Notes: generated by a model from the sequence alone, not told the origin. A stretch of 6,822 nucleotides of DNA from an uncultured Pseudomonadota bacterium (GCA_903854305.1 CAINWC010000344.1:1-6822), one strand, 5' to 3'. Counted from the stretch's first letter, positions 1 to 5,505 are shown. Program-made: numbers and translations.

Positions 1-635
1 ACCCGCGCCTGATTAACTACAGGGAGTGATTTAATAATGTCACTAGGCTTAATGTCGCTGGTAGGGTTACGGGTCACACGACCGCTGGTATCATTCGCAA
101 TGGCGTGCCTGAAAATTTGGATAATGGTTTGGTAGGCACTTTTAGCAACATCTAACGCGCCCCGTGTGGCTATACCTCGCATTACCTTAGCCACATCTAC
201 CGCCGTTATCTCGGTTATTGGCATATCACCCAGCACCGTTAAAATATTCGTTTCTAATCGGCGGCTGATAATATCCACATGGCGGGTGTTTTTATCTGCC
301 TGCCAATGCGCTAGCCAATTTTCAGACCATACTTTGAACGTGTTAGCTTTATGGGCTTGTTCTTTTACTTTATTGGTTTTAAGTTCGGCGGCGGGGTCTA
401 TGTCGTTAGCCAATAACTTTTTAGCTTCATCACGCTTTGCACGTGCCTCCAAAAGCGTTATGGCAGGGTAAGCACCAAAACTTAAAAGCTTTTCTTTGCC
501 CTCAAAGCGGTACTTAAGCCGCCATAGCTTGCCGCCTGCTTTAGTAACCAGCAAATAAAGACCACCATCATCACCAAGTTTGAAATCTTTATCTTTAGGC
601 TTTGCGCCTTTCACTGCTAAGTCAGTAAGTGCCAT
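1..635 (-). CDS. P4-type tyrosine recombinase (integrase), N-terminal part, cut by window edge
   Basis: Translating the minus strand from the ATG at 635 gives 211 residues without a stop up to the window edge. It begins MALTDLAVKGAKPKDKDFKL, and residues 1 to about 85 match the arm-type DNA-binding domain of P4-like integrases (DUF4102), with typical elements LTDLAVKGAKP, DGGLYLLV, GGKLWRLKYRF, LSFGAYPAITLLEAR and LLANDIDPAAELK. Residues about 98-195 look like the helical core-binding domain (TFKVWSENWLAHW, RRLETNILTVLGDMPI, FRHAIANDTSGRVTRNP). The catalytic domain with its R-H-R-Y residues lies beyond the left edge, so activity cannot be judged; family members are about 400 residues. The start is supported by AAAAGGG with 8 nt spacing. 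The gene lies 187 bp from the 3' end of a tRNA in the same orientation, as expected for an element integrated there. Family members insert and excise islands and prophages at tRNA genes. Confidence 0.93.
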   Translation of the reverse strand, partial: MALTDLAVKGAKPKDKDFKLGDDGGLYLLVTKAGGKLWRLKYRFEGKEKLLSFGAYPAITLLEARAKRDEAKKLLANDIDPAAELKTNKVKEQAHKANTFKVWSENWLAHWQADKNTRHVDIISRRLETNILTVLGDMPITEITAVDVAKVMRGIATRGALDVAKSAYQTIIQIFRHAIANDTSGRVTRNPTSDIKPSDIIKSLPVVNQAR

Positions 636-660
636 GCTTTGCGCCCTTTTATCACGTTTT

Positions 661-710
661 GGGGGTATCTTATTTGGGGGGTATTTCAAAAAACCCCCAA
701 TAATACCCCC
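661..710. repeat. Paired G5/C5 repeats upstream of the integrase (imperfect inverted repeat)
   Basis: The plus strand carries a G5 run at 661-665 and a G6 run at 676-681 with TATCTTATTT between them, then C5 at 694-698 and C5 at 706-710 with AATAATA between them. The two halves are roughly inverted copies around an A-rich centre at 681-693. They lie 26-75 bp upstream of the integrase start, within its leader or promoter. By position they could be arm-type sites bound by the integrase N-terminal domain, or a hairpin in the leader mRNA. A TATTAT on the minus strand between the two C5 runs could be a -10 box, but I found no good -35. The role is inferred. Confidence 0.6.
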
Positions 711-764
711 AATAAACTTGGATTCGTTAGGACTACATTACACTGCATAGGATAAAAAGGCAAT

Positions 765-788
765 AAAAAACCAGCACTTAGCTGGTTT
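765..788 (-). terminator. Rho-independent terminator downstream of the tRNA
   Basis: Read on the minus strand, AAACCAGC (788-781) is followed by a 5-nt loop (780-776), the perfectly complementary GCTGGTTT (775-768), and a run of T continuing to 765. The 8-bp stem plus T tract has the form of an intrinsic terminator for transcripts coming from the tRNA. It lies 35 nt beyond the encoded CCA and upstream of the integrase, so it should separate tRNA transcription from the integrase gene. If the element is integrated at the tRNA 3' end, this terminator belongs to the element and not to the original tRNA locus (inference). Confidence 0.75.
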
Positions 789-791
789 AGT

Positions 792-811
792 GGACTGCTT
801 AGGACTGCTTA
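792..811. repeat. Perfect 10-bp tandem repeat next to the tRNA 3' end
   Basis: GGACTGCTTA occurs twice back to back (792-801 and 802-811). A related TTAGGACT is found at 727-734 and again at 799-806 across the repeat junction. The copies lie 12-30 nt beyond the tRNA CCA end and on the far side of the terminator. Short direct repeats near the junction are typical of integrase arm-type or excisionase sites. The repeat is seen directly; its role is inferred. Confidence 0.6.
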
Positions 812-816
812 AAACA

Positions 817-837
817 TGCTACTGGTAGGCAGTAGCA
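817..837. other. Candidate attachment-site core: inverted repeat spanning the tRNA 3' end
   Basis: On the minus strand TGCTACTG (837-830), CCTAC (829-825) and CAGTAGCA (824-817) form a perfect 8-bp inverted repeat around a 5-nt centre. It can equally be read as 7-bp arms around the 7-nt centre GCCTACC. It covers the last T-stem bases, the 3' acceptor strand, the encoded CCA and the first trailer bases. Tyrosine recombinases bind inverted core sites flanking a short overlap region, and islands often recombine at tRNA 3' ends, so this is a plausible att core. Chance symmetry or pre-tRNA folding is the alternative. Confidence 0.4.
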
Positions 838-899
838 GACTCGAACTGCTGACCTCTTGGATGTCGACCAAGCGCTCTAACCAACTGAGCTAACCGCCT
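823..899 (-). tRNA. tRNA-Val(GAC) with C at position 33
   Basis: The 77-nt cloverleaf folds by eye. The acceptor AGGCGGT pairs with ACTGCCT (one G-U). The D arm is GCTC/GAGC with loop AGTTGGTTA. The anticodon stem CTTGG/CCAAG encloses loop TCGACAT. The variable loop is AGGTC, and the T arm AGCAG/CTGCT has loop TTCGAGT. It ends with an encoded ACCA. Counting the seven loop bases as positions 32-38 puts GAC at 34-36, giving valine. Position 33, normally U, is C, which is rare. All other signature bases look normal (T8, A9, GG in the D loop, TTCGA in the T loop). It is transcribed away from the oxygenase gene and towards the integrase. TTGAAG (936-931) with TAGAAA (912-907) is a possible promoter, but a weak one, and it would start exactly at the mature 5' end. 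Valine identity is slightly uncertain because of the odd loop. Confidence 0.87.
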
Positions 900-922
900 G
901 TATTGTTTCTACTGTACTAATT

Positions 923-975
923 TAAGTCACTTCAATCGCCGTTTTTATATAGTGCATTTGAATTAATGTGACTTA
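923..975. repeat. Interrupted inverted repeat between the tRNA and the oxygenase gene
   Basis: TAAGTCAC (923-930) pairs with GTGACTTA (968-975), and the adjoining TTCAA (931-935) pairs with TTGAA (958-962), leaving a 5-nt bulge TTAAT (963-967) and a 22-nt centre. It sits in the 144-bp gap upstream of both the minus-strand tRNA and the plus-strand oxygenase. The left half overlaps the most likely tRNA promoter zone, so it could be an operator. No family assignment is possible. Confidence 0.4.
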
Positions 976-1011
976 TTTCAAACAAGTGCGAGATTTTAGC
1001 TGATTGTGGCC

Positions 1012-1038
1012 TTGCGCGCAAACTTCAAACGCTATAAT
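1012..1038 (+). promoter_or_regulatory. Candidate sigma70 promoter of the oxygenase gene, placed for a leaderless transcript
   Basis: A consensus TATAAT lies at 1033-1038, with TTGCGC at 1012-1017 as the best -35 at a short 15-bp spacing. A start about 7 nt after the -10 box would fall at 1044-1046, which is the ATG itself. No Shine-Dalgarno sequence precedes the ATG beyond GGCGG directly abutting it. The -10 match is strong; promoter use and the exact start are inferred. Confidence 0.45.
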
Positions 1039-1043
1039 GGCGG

Positions 1044-1709
1044 ATGTTACCTTCATACTTCGCATTAAATCTTGAACAACAACTAAGTAAAATCACTGAG
1101 CATGGGTTTTGTGTGATGGATAACTTCATTACAAACACTACCGCAATGGCACTCTCCAACGAAATTAATTTATTGTATGAGACTGCTAACATGCATGAGG
1201 CGGGCACTGGGCAAGCACTTATCTCTATCAATAAGCATTTACGTGGTGATTCTATCTACTGGCTAGATGAAGCTGATGCGAGCATTGCGCAGCAGGTTTA
1301 TTTTGGGCAGATGGAAGCTTTACGCTTAGGTTTAAATCAGCATTTATATTTAGGTTTATGTTCACTTGAAAGCCATTTAGCGCTTTACCCTATTGGCGCA
1401 GGTTACAAAAAGCATATAGATCGGTTTAAGTCAGCCAATAACAGCCAAAAAATTGATACTGCAATACGTCAAATCAGCTGCATTTTATATTTAAACCAAG
1501 ATTGGCTTGAAGCTGATGGCGGTCATCTGCGGCTTTATATTAATGCATTGGAAGCTACGGCAGAATCTCCAGCAAAAGCGGCCTTAGCGATCAACATATC
1601 ACCGCTAAGTGGAAGGTTGGTCATGTTTTTATCAGATACTTTTTACCATGAAGTATTACCAGCGATTAGAGATAGAAAAAGCTTAACAGGTTGGTTTTTA
1701 ACGCGTTAA
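1044..1709 (+). CDS. 2-oxoglutarate/Fe(II)-dependent oxygenase, prolyl 4-hydroxylase (SM-20/PHD) type
   Basis: This 221-residue cytoplasmic protein has no signal peptide or membrane segment. The double-stranded beta-helix iron site is readable: H124 and D126 in GYKKHIDRF, the distal H202 in LSDTFYHEVLP, and the 2-oxoglutarate-binding R211 in RKSLTGWF. GGHLRLY at 159-165 and ISCILYLN at 144-151 are typical of the family. The N-terminal ITEHGFCVMDNFI matches the usual opening of these enzymes and supports the ATG at 1044; an in-frame TAA at 1035 rules out an earlier start. Family enzymes use O2 and 2-oxoglutarate to hydroxylate a protein side chain. The Pseudomonas relative PPHD hydroxylates a proline of elongation factor Tu, so that is a reasonable but unproven substrate. 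The gene stands alone, convergent with the downstream transglycosylase across 55 bp without a clear terminator. Confidence 0.88.
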   Translation: MLPSYFALNLEQQLSKITEHGFCVMDNFITNTTAMALSNEINLLYETANMHEAGTGQALISINKHLRGDSIYWLDEADASIAQQVYFGQMEALRLGLNQHLYLGLCSLESHLALYPIGAGYKKHIDRFKSANNSQKIDTAIRQISCILYLNQDWLEADGGHLRLYINALEATAESPAKAALAINISPLSGRLVMFLSDTFYHEVLPAIRDRKSLTGWFLTR

Positions 1710-1764
1710 GAATATTGAGTTCCAGCTAGATTTAATTGATAGGCTTAAGTCAAGGTGCTAAAAC

Positions 1765-3129
1765 TCACTCATCCATTAAGCGATGAAACACATTAGGGCC
1801 GGCATAGCCATCTGCAGGGATGTGTTGCGATAGCTGATAAGCGCGAATAGCGGCCTGAGTTTTTATGCCAGGCAAACCATCAGGCTCCCCCGCATCAAAA
1901 CCTTGCACATTAAGTGCAGCTTGCAGTATAAGCATTTGTTGAAAAGTCAAAGCACCAGCTTCTGCAAACTGTCCGCCTAAAATATGAGGTTCACCATTAA
2001 TGCGCTTTGCCAGCTGTACCACAGAAAGGGCATAGTTAATTGAGCGATTCCAATCCATTACTGCATCAAAATTATCAAACACCATAAAGGCCGGGCCGAG
2101 CCAACCTTGCGGCAGGATAATAGCGGTTTGTGCGCTGCTATTTACAAACTCAGATTTTGATAGCAAGTCACTTGTATGACCACCAGGTGGCTGCACGTGA
2201 TGGTTTGAATTGCTTTTTTTAAGTTTTTTATACGCCACTTGATGTAAATTTGAATGCTTTTTTATCGACTTATTTTGGTGACTCGATTTAACTACAAGTA
2301 TATTACTTGTAGTTGCACGCTCTGACTGCATGGTTCTAACGCCCATTCTCGCCCATTCGCCCACTGATTTTCTTAAATTAAGTTGTGCATTTTGCCATTC
2401 AAAATTTGGAGGCAAATAAACTTCTATCACCACTGGCTCGCCTTTGCGCCAACCAACTTGAGATAAATAATTAGCTGCTGAAGCAAACGAATCAGCGAAG
2501 GAGTTAACAACGTCGATTTTTTTATCGCCATCGCCATCAACGGCATACATCATAAAGGTCGTAGGCATAAACTGCATATTGCCAAAAGCACCGGCCCAAG
2601 AACCATGGAATTGGTCGACATCCGCGTTGCCTGCATCGATCATACGCATAGCATCGAGTAATTGATTTCTAAAAAATGTCGATCGCCGGCCATCATAGGC
2701 CAGCGTTGCAAGGGTGGAAATTGTATCAATATCGCCTTGATAGCGACCATAGTTGGTCTCCATACCCCAAAATGCAATCAGCATTGCTTTGGGTACGCCA
2801 TATTGCGCTTCAACTTGATTGAGTATCAACTCATGTTGAACCAGTAATTCTCGACCCCTCGCAATTTTTTGGGTATCAACACGCCGATGGTAATACTCTT
2901 GAAAGGGGCTGATGAACTCGGGCTGCGATTGATCAAGTTTAATGATGTTAGGCAGTAATTCAATATGGCTGATCGTTGCAGTCGCTGTTTTATCTGAAAT
3001 TCCTTCAGCAATAGCTTCTTGCTTGAGTGCGTTTAACCAAGTAGAAAATTCTTCTTGCGCTAAAACATTATGCGTAAATACGCTACAAGATAAGCTTAAA
3101 AGTATGGCAGGAAATAAGGTAAAACGCAT
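1765..3129 (-). CDS. MltB-family lytic murein transglycosylase with C-terminal peptidoglycan-binding domain
   Basis: The 454-residue protein starts with a Sec signal peptide (hydrophobic core 5-18, likely cleavage after V-L-A at 24); Cys15 is not in a good lipobox, so it is probably a soluble periplasmic protein. The catalytic domain follows, with the putative catalytic Glu124 in AFWGMETNYGRYQGD, then GSWAGAFGNMQFMPTTF (176-192) and DGDGDKKIDV (198-207), the latter resembling the calcium loop of E. coli Slt35/MltB. ILPQGWLGPAFMVFDNF and NRSINYALSVVQLAKRI complete the fold. Residues about 395-452 form a peptidoglycan-binding domain 1. Such enzymes cleave MurNAc-GlcNAc bonds to give 1,6-anhydro ends. 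Residues about 275-335, between EWARMGVR and ILPQGW, are an oddly Lys/His/Ser-rich stretch of which I judge about 50 residues to be extra to the family. It is the last gene of a four-gene run, starting 1 nt after the preceding stop with no good Shine-Dalgarno, which suggests coupling. Confidence 0.93.
   Translation of the reverse strand: MRFTLFPAILLSLSCSVFTHNVLAQEEFSTWLNALKQEAIAEGISDKTATATISHIELLPNIIKLDQSQPEFISPFQEYYHRRVDTQKIARGRELLVQHELILNQVEAQYGVPKAMLIAFWGMETNYGRYQGDIDTISTLATLAYDGRRSTFFRNQLLDAMRMIDAGNADVDQFHGSWAGAFGNMQFMPTTFMMYAVDGDGDKKIDVVNSFADSFASAANYLSQVGWRKGEPVVIEVYLPPNFEWQNAQLNLRKSVGEWARMGVRTMQSERATTSNILVVKSSHQNKSIKKHSNLHQVAYKKLKKSNSNHHVQPPGGHTSDLLSKSEFVNSSAQTAIILPQGWLGPAFMVFDNFDAVMDWNRSINYALSVVQLAKRINGEPHILGGQFAEAGALTFQQMLILQAALNVQGFDAGEPDGLPGIKTQAAIRAYQLSQHIPADGYAGPNVFHRLMDE
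2290..2314. repeat. Perfect 11-bp inverted repeat inside the transglycosylase gene
   Basis: AACTACAAGTA (2290-2300) and TACTTGTAGTT (2304-2314) are exact reverse complements around TAT. The hairpin lies at codons about 272-280, where the unusual insertion begins. Two smaller palindromes, CAAGT/ACTTG at 2164-2174 and CCACC/GGTGG at 2180-2190, lie near the other end of the insertion. There is no T tract, so it is not an obvious terminator. It may be an inserted palindromic element, an mRNA hairpin or a protein-binding site. Confidence 0.65.
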
Positions 3130-3130
3130 A

Positions 3131-3973
3131 CTAATCTAGCGATGACAACAAGGCTTGATACCCTGCTTGATAATCTGGGTATTGCATCACAAATCCTGTG
3201 GCTAACATGGCTTGATTACTAAGTTGCTTCCCACCTGCAATTGGCGGATCGACAAGCTTGACGCCGTTGAGCTGCATTTCATTTGCAATCCAATTCAACA
3301 CTTCATGCTGTGGTGCGGGTTTTGAATCAGTCACAATATAACAAGCTGAAATTTCAGCGTCAGCCAACACTCGTTGTACCAAAAAAACAATAAATGCAGC
3401 GGCATCATTTCTATGAATTCTATTGCTCCAACTGTTTTGCAAGGGCCATTTTTCGGATGCTTTTGCCAAGTTAATCATACGCAAGCGCCCTGCACCATAA
3501 ATGCCTGAAAGCCGTAAAACAGTAGACTTGCAAGATAGCGTTTTGAGTAAATTTTCGGCTTCAAGCAGTCGTTCACCGCCAAAATCTGCGGGAATCGCTG
3601 TGATATTTTCGTCTAGAAGTTCTTCTGTGTTTTGCCCATAAACGCGCGTACTAGAAACAAAAAACACATGCTTAAGTCTTAAGTTATTGGTTTGTGTTGC
3701 TAGCACGTCACGCAAGCCATCGACATAATGCGCTTTGTATTGCTCATCTGATTGACCATTGGCAGCAACACAATAAATCAGTATTTCTGGCTGTAATGGC
3801 ACTAGCACTTGCAAGCTGTCTCCTTGCGTAACGTCTGCGCAAATAATACTTACCCCGGCAATAACATCGGCATTGCGCCTGACACCGGCGGATTCAATGC
3901 CTAATTTAGTTAACTGGCTAGCCACTGCGCCCCCTAAATCACCACAACCAATAATGAGTACTTTAAGCATCAT
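3131..3973 (-). CDS. Atypical short-chain dehydrogenase/NAD-dependent epimerase-like protein
   Basis: The product of 280 residues begins MMLKVLIIGCGDLGGAV, a Rossmann fold with the nucleotide-binding GxGxxG as G9, G11 and G14. HVFFVSSTRVYGQ (102-114), LRLSGIYGAGR (153-163) and NRIHRNDAAAFI (184-195) are typical of extended/atypical SDR proteins such as E. coli YeeZ. The usual catalytic YxxxK is not visible: the matching region reads FGGERLLEAENLL, with no Tyr. It may therefore bind NAD(P) without classic epimerase or dehydrogenase chemistry, and the substrate is unknown. A longer reading frame opens at 4051, but its extra 26 residues overlap the NUDIX gene and precede the Rossmann start, so I prefer the ATG at 3973 (or 3970). 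This lies 4 nt after the NUDIX stop without a clear Shine-Dalgarno, suggesting translational coupling. The stop at 3131 is 1 nt before the transglycosylase ATG. Confidence 0.85.
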   Translation of the reverse strand: MMLKVLIIGCGDLGGAVASQLTKLGIESAGVRRNADVIAGVSIICADVTQGDSLQVLVPLQPEILIYCVAANGQSDEQYKAHYVDGLRDVLATQTNNLRLKHVFFVSSTRVYGQNTEELLDENITAIPADFGGERLLEAENLLKTLSCKSTVLRLSGIYGAGRLRMINLAKASEKWPLQNSWSNRIHRNDAAAFIVFLVQRVLADAEISACYIVTDSKPAPQHEVLNWIANEMQLNGVKLVDPPIAGGKQLSNQAMLATGFVMQYPDYQAGYQALLSSLD

Positions 3974-3977
3974 TGGA

Positions 3978-4535
3978 TCAAACTTGTGCCTGTAAGTATT
4001 TTTCTGCAGAATATAAAGCAATGATTGTTTTACCGTCAGTAATTTGGCCACTTTGTATCATGCTTAAACAATCATCAAAACTCGCTTCAAATACCTCGAG
4101 TGCTTCATCTTCATCACGCTTATGATTACCTGCCGTTAGTCCGCGCGCTAGATACATGTGAATCACTTCATCCGAGTAGCCTATGCAGGGGTGCTGGAGG
4201 CCTAACTTCACCCAGTTATTTGCCGTGTAGCCAGTTTCTTCTAGCAACTCACGTTGACCGGTAAGCAGAATATCCTCACCTACATCTATTTTACCTGCAG
4301 GCAGTTCAATAAACACTTGATGCAATGGATACCTAAATTGCCTCTCAAGTACCACATTATCATTTGGCAATAGCGGTACAATCACTACGGCACCTGGGTG
4401 CATGACGTACTCACGCTGACTGACATGGCCATTAGGCAAGCGTACTTGATCGCACTTAACGGTAAGCATGCCACCAGAGGCGATGGTTTGTGAGTTGATG
4501 CAATGTTCAGTTAAATCTACAGCCATATTATTCAT
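3978..4535 (-). CDS. NUDIX hydrolase, ADP-ribose pyrophosphatase type
   Basis: The 185-residue protein contains a complete Nudix box at 81-103: G81, E87, then R95-E-L-L-E-E-T-G-Y103, fitting GX5EX7REUXEEXGU with the metal-binding glutamates intact. The preceding ELPAGKID, HPGAVVIVPL (46-55) and ERQFRYP (64-70) are characteristic of the ADP-ribose/sugar-nucleotide subgroup. Such enzymes hydrolyse ADP-ribose to AMP and ribose 5-phosphate in the cytoplasm, limiting non-enzymatic ADP-ribosylation. Substrate choice within the group cannot be fixed from sequence. The ATG at 4535 is 5 nt after the stop of the peptidase gene; ATG at 4526 (Met4) is an alternative. No strong Shine-Dalgarno is seen. As I recall, a NUDIX gene near nuoN and DUF2818 recurs in betaproteobacteria; here the peptidase gene sits between them. 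Confidence 0.9.
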   Translation of the reverse strand: MNNMAVDLTEHCINSQTIASGGMLTVKCDQVRLPNGHVSQREYVMHPGAVVIVPLLPNDNVVLERQFRYPLHQVFIELPAGKIDVGEDILLTGQRELLEETGYTANNWVKLGLQHPCIGYSDEVIHMYLARGLTAGNHKRDEDEALEVFEASFDDCLSMIQSGQITDGKTIIALYSAEKYLQAQV

Positions 4536-4540
4536 TTCAA

Positions 4541-5398
4541 TTAAATAGCGGCAGTACTAAACGTATTGCACCGTTTAATATCGCCAGTTCTTAAACCTTG
4601 ATTAAACCACTGCATACGCTGTGCAGAAGTGCCATGTGTAAAGCTATCTGGCACGGCGTAACCTTGCGCTTGTTTTTGTAATGCATCATCACCAATGGCT
4701 GCGGCTGCGGTCATTGCTTCTTCCACATCACCTGCCTCTAAAATTCTGTCTGCGCCATCTGCATGCATCGCCCAAACACCGGCATAGCAATCTGCTTGCA
4801 ACTCTAAGCGTACCGAATATTGATTAGATTGTGCTTCGCTACGCGCATTTTGTCGCGCTTTTTGCACTTTATCTGAGGTGCCCATGAGGTTTTGGATGTG
4901 ATGACCGACTTCATGTGCAATGACATAGGCTTGAGCAAAGTCACCAGGGGCATGAAAACGTGTTTTCATTTCTTGGTAAAAACTTAAGTCGATATAAACT
5001 TTCTGATCGCCTGGGCAGTAAAATGGACCTGATGCAGCTTGACCTGAACCACATGCAGTGGGTGTTTGACCTGTAAATAAGACAAGCTTAGGCGCTGGGT
5101 ATTGCTGGCCTGATGCTTCAAAAATTTTACCCCAAGTATCTTCGGTACTAGCCAATACTTTAGCGACAAATTTGGCCATCGGATCATTCTCTGGAATAGC
5201 CTGCGCATCAGCAGGTACATTTTGTTGCAAGCCTTGGCTTATATTGAGCACTACTGAAGGATCTACACCAAAGTACATAGCCACTAAGGCTATCGCAATT
5301 GTACCAAGGCCAATGCCTCTTCCTCCAATAGGTAAACCTCCGCCTCCGCCGCGCCGGTCTTCTACGTTACTACTTTCACGTTCGTCATCTAAGCGCAT
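4541..5398 (-). CDS. ypfJ: YpfJ-type neutral zinc metallopeptidase, membrane anchored
   Basis: The 285-residue protein closely follows the YpfJ family (zinc-peptidase PF04228), whose E. coli member is about the same length. An N-terminal charged segment (MRLDDERESSNVEDRRGGGGG) precedes one membrane segment at about 28-50, so the C-terminal domain is expected to face the periplasm. Residues ASTEDTWGKIFEASGQQYPAP, TACGSGQAASGPFYCPGD and KVYIDLSFYQEM lead to the zinc motif HEVGHHIQN (H162, E163, H166); E199 in LELQADCYAG is the likely third ligand. The ending RMQWFNQGLRTGDIKRCNTF is also typical. The physiological substrate is not known. The start has a good GAGGA ribosome site about 9 nt upstream. 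It is the first gene of the four-gene run, preceded by a 214-bp intergenic region that should hold the operon promoter. Confidence 0.94.
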   Translation of the reverse strand: MRLDDERESSNVEDRRGGGGGLPIGGRGIGLGTIAIALVAMYFGVDPSVVLNISQGLQQNVPADAQAIPENDPMAKFVAKVLASTEDTWGKIFEASGQQYPAPKLVLFTGQTPTACGSGQAASGPFYCPGDQKVYIDLSFYQEMKTRFHAPGDFAQAYVIAHEVGHHIQNLMGTSDKVQKARQNARSEAQSNQYSVRLELQADCYAGVWAMHADGADRILEAGDVEEAMTAAAAIGDDALQKQAQGYAVPDSFTHGTSAQRMQWFNQGLRTGDIKRCNTFSTAAI

Positions 5399-5505
5399 GG
5401 GCTATTATCCTCGCAATATTTTTGAATCATTCACAGCTGGGTTAATTAAGTGTTGATGTTGATATTTTGAATGTAACAAAAAAACTTACCCGTATTTTCT
5501 GAGTG

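Noticed and set aside
166..471. Plus-strand open frame of 101 codons
   Set aside because: It lies entirely antisense to the integrase N-terminal domain, which has clear family motifs; the plus-strand translation shows no recognisable features.
661..710. Possible G-quadruplex
   Set aside because: Only two G runs occur on each strand, so four runs on one strand are not available.
661..710. CRISPR-like array
   Set aside because: The repeats are only 5-7 bases of G/C with short unequal gaps and inverted orientation, with no spacer structure or cas genes.
1710..1764. Bidirectional terminator between the convergent oxygenase and transglycosylase genes
   Set aside because: Only a 5-bp GAGTT/AACTC pairing with a loop of about 40 nt was found, without a T tract on either side.
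3106..3129. Lipoprotein signal at Cys15 of the transglycosylase (LSLSC)
   Set aside because: The residues before Cys do not fit a lipobox (Leu at -2, Ser at -3), and a V-L-A cleavage site after residue 24 explains the signal better.
3974..4051. N-terminal extension of the SDR protein from an ATG at 4051
   Set aside because: The extra 26 codons overlap the end of the NUDIX gene and precede a canonical Rossmann start at MMLKVLIIGCGDLG.
5172..5456. Plus-strand open frame of 94 codons
   Set aside because: It is the antisense of the ypfJ N-terminal region; its proline-rich run simply mirrors the Gly/Arg-rich segment of YpfJ.
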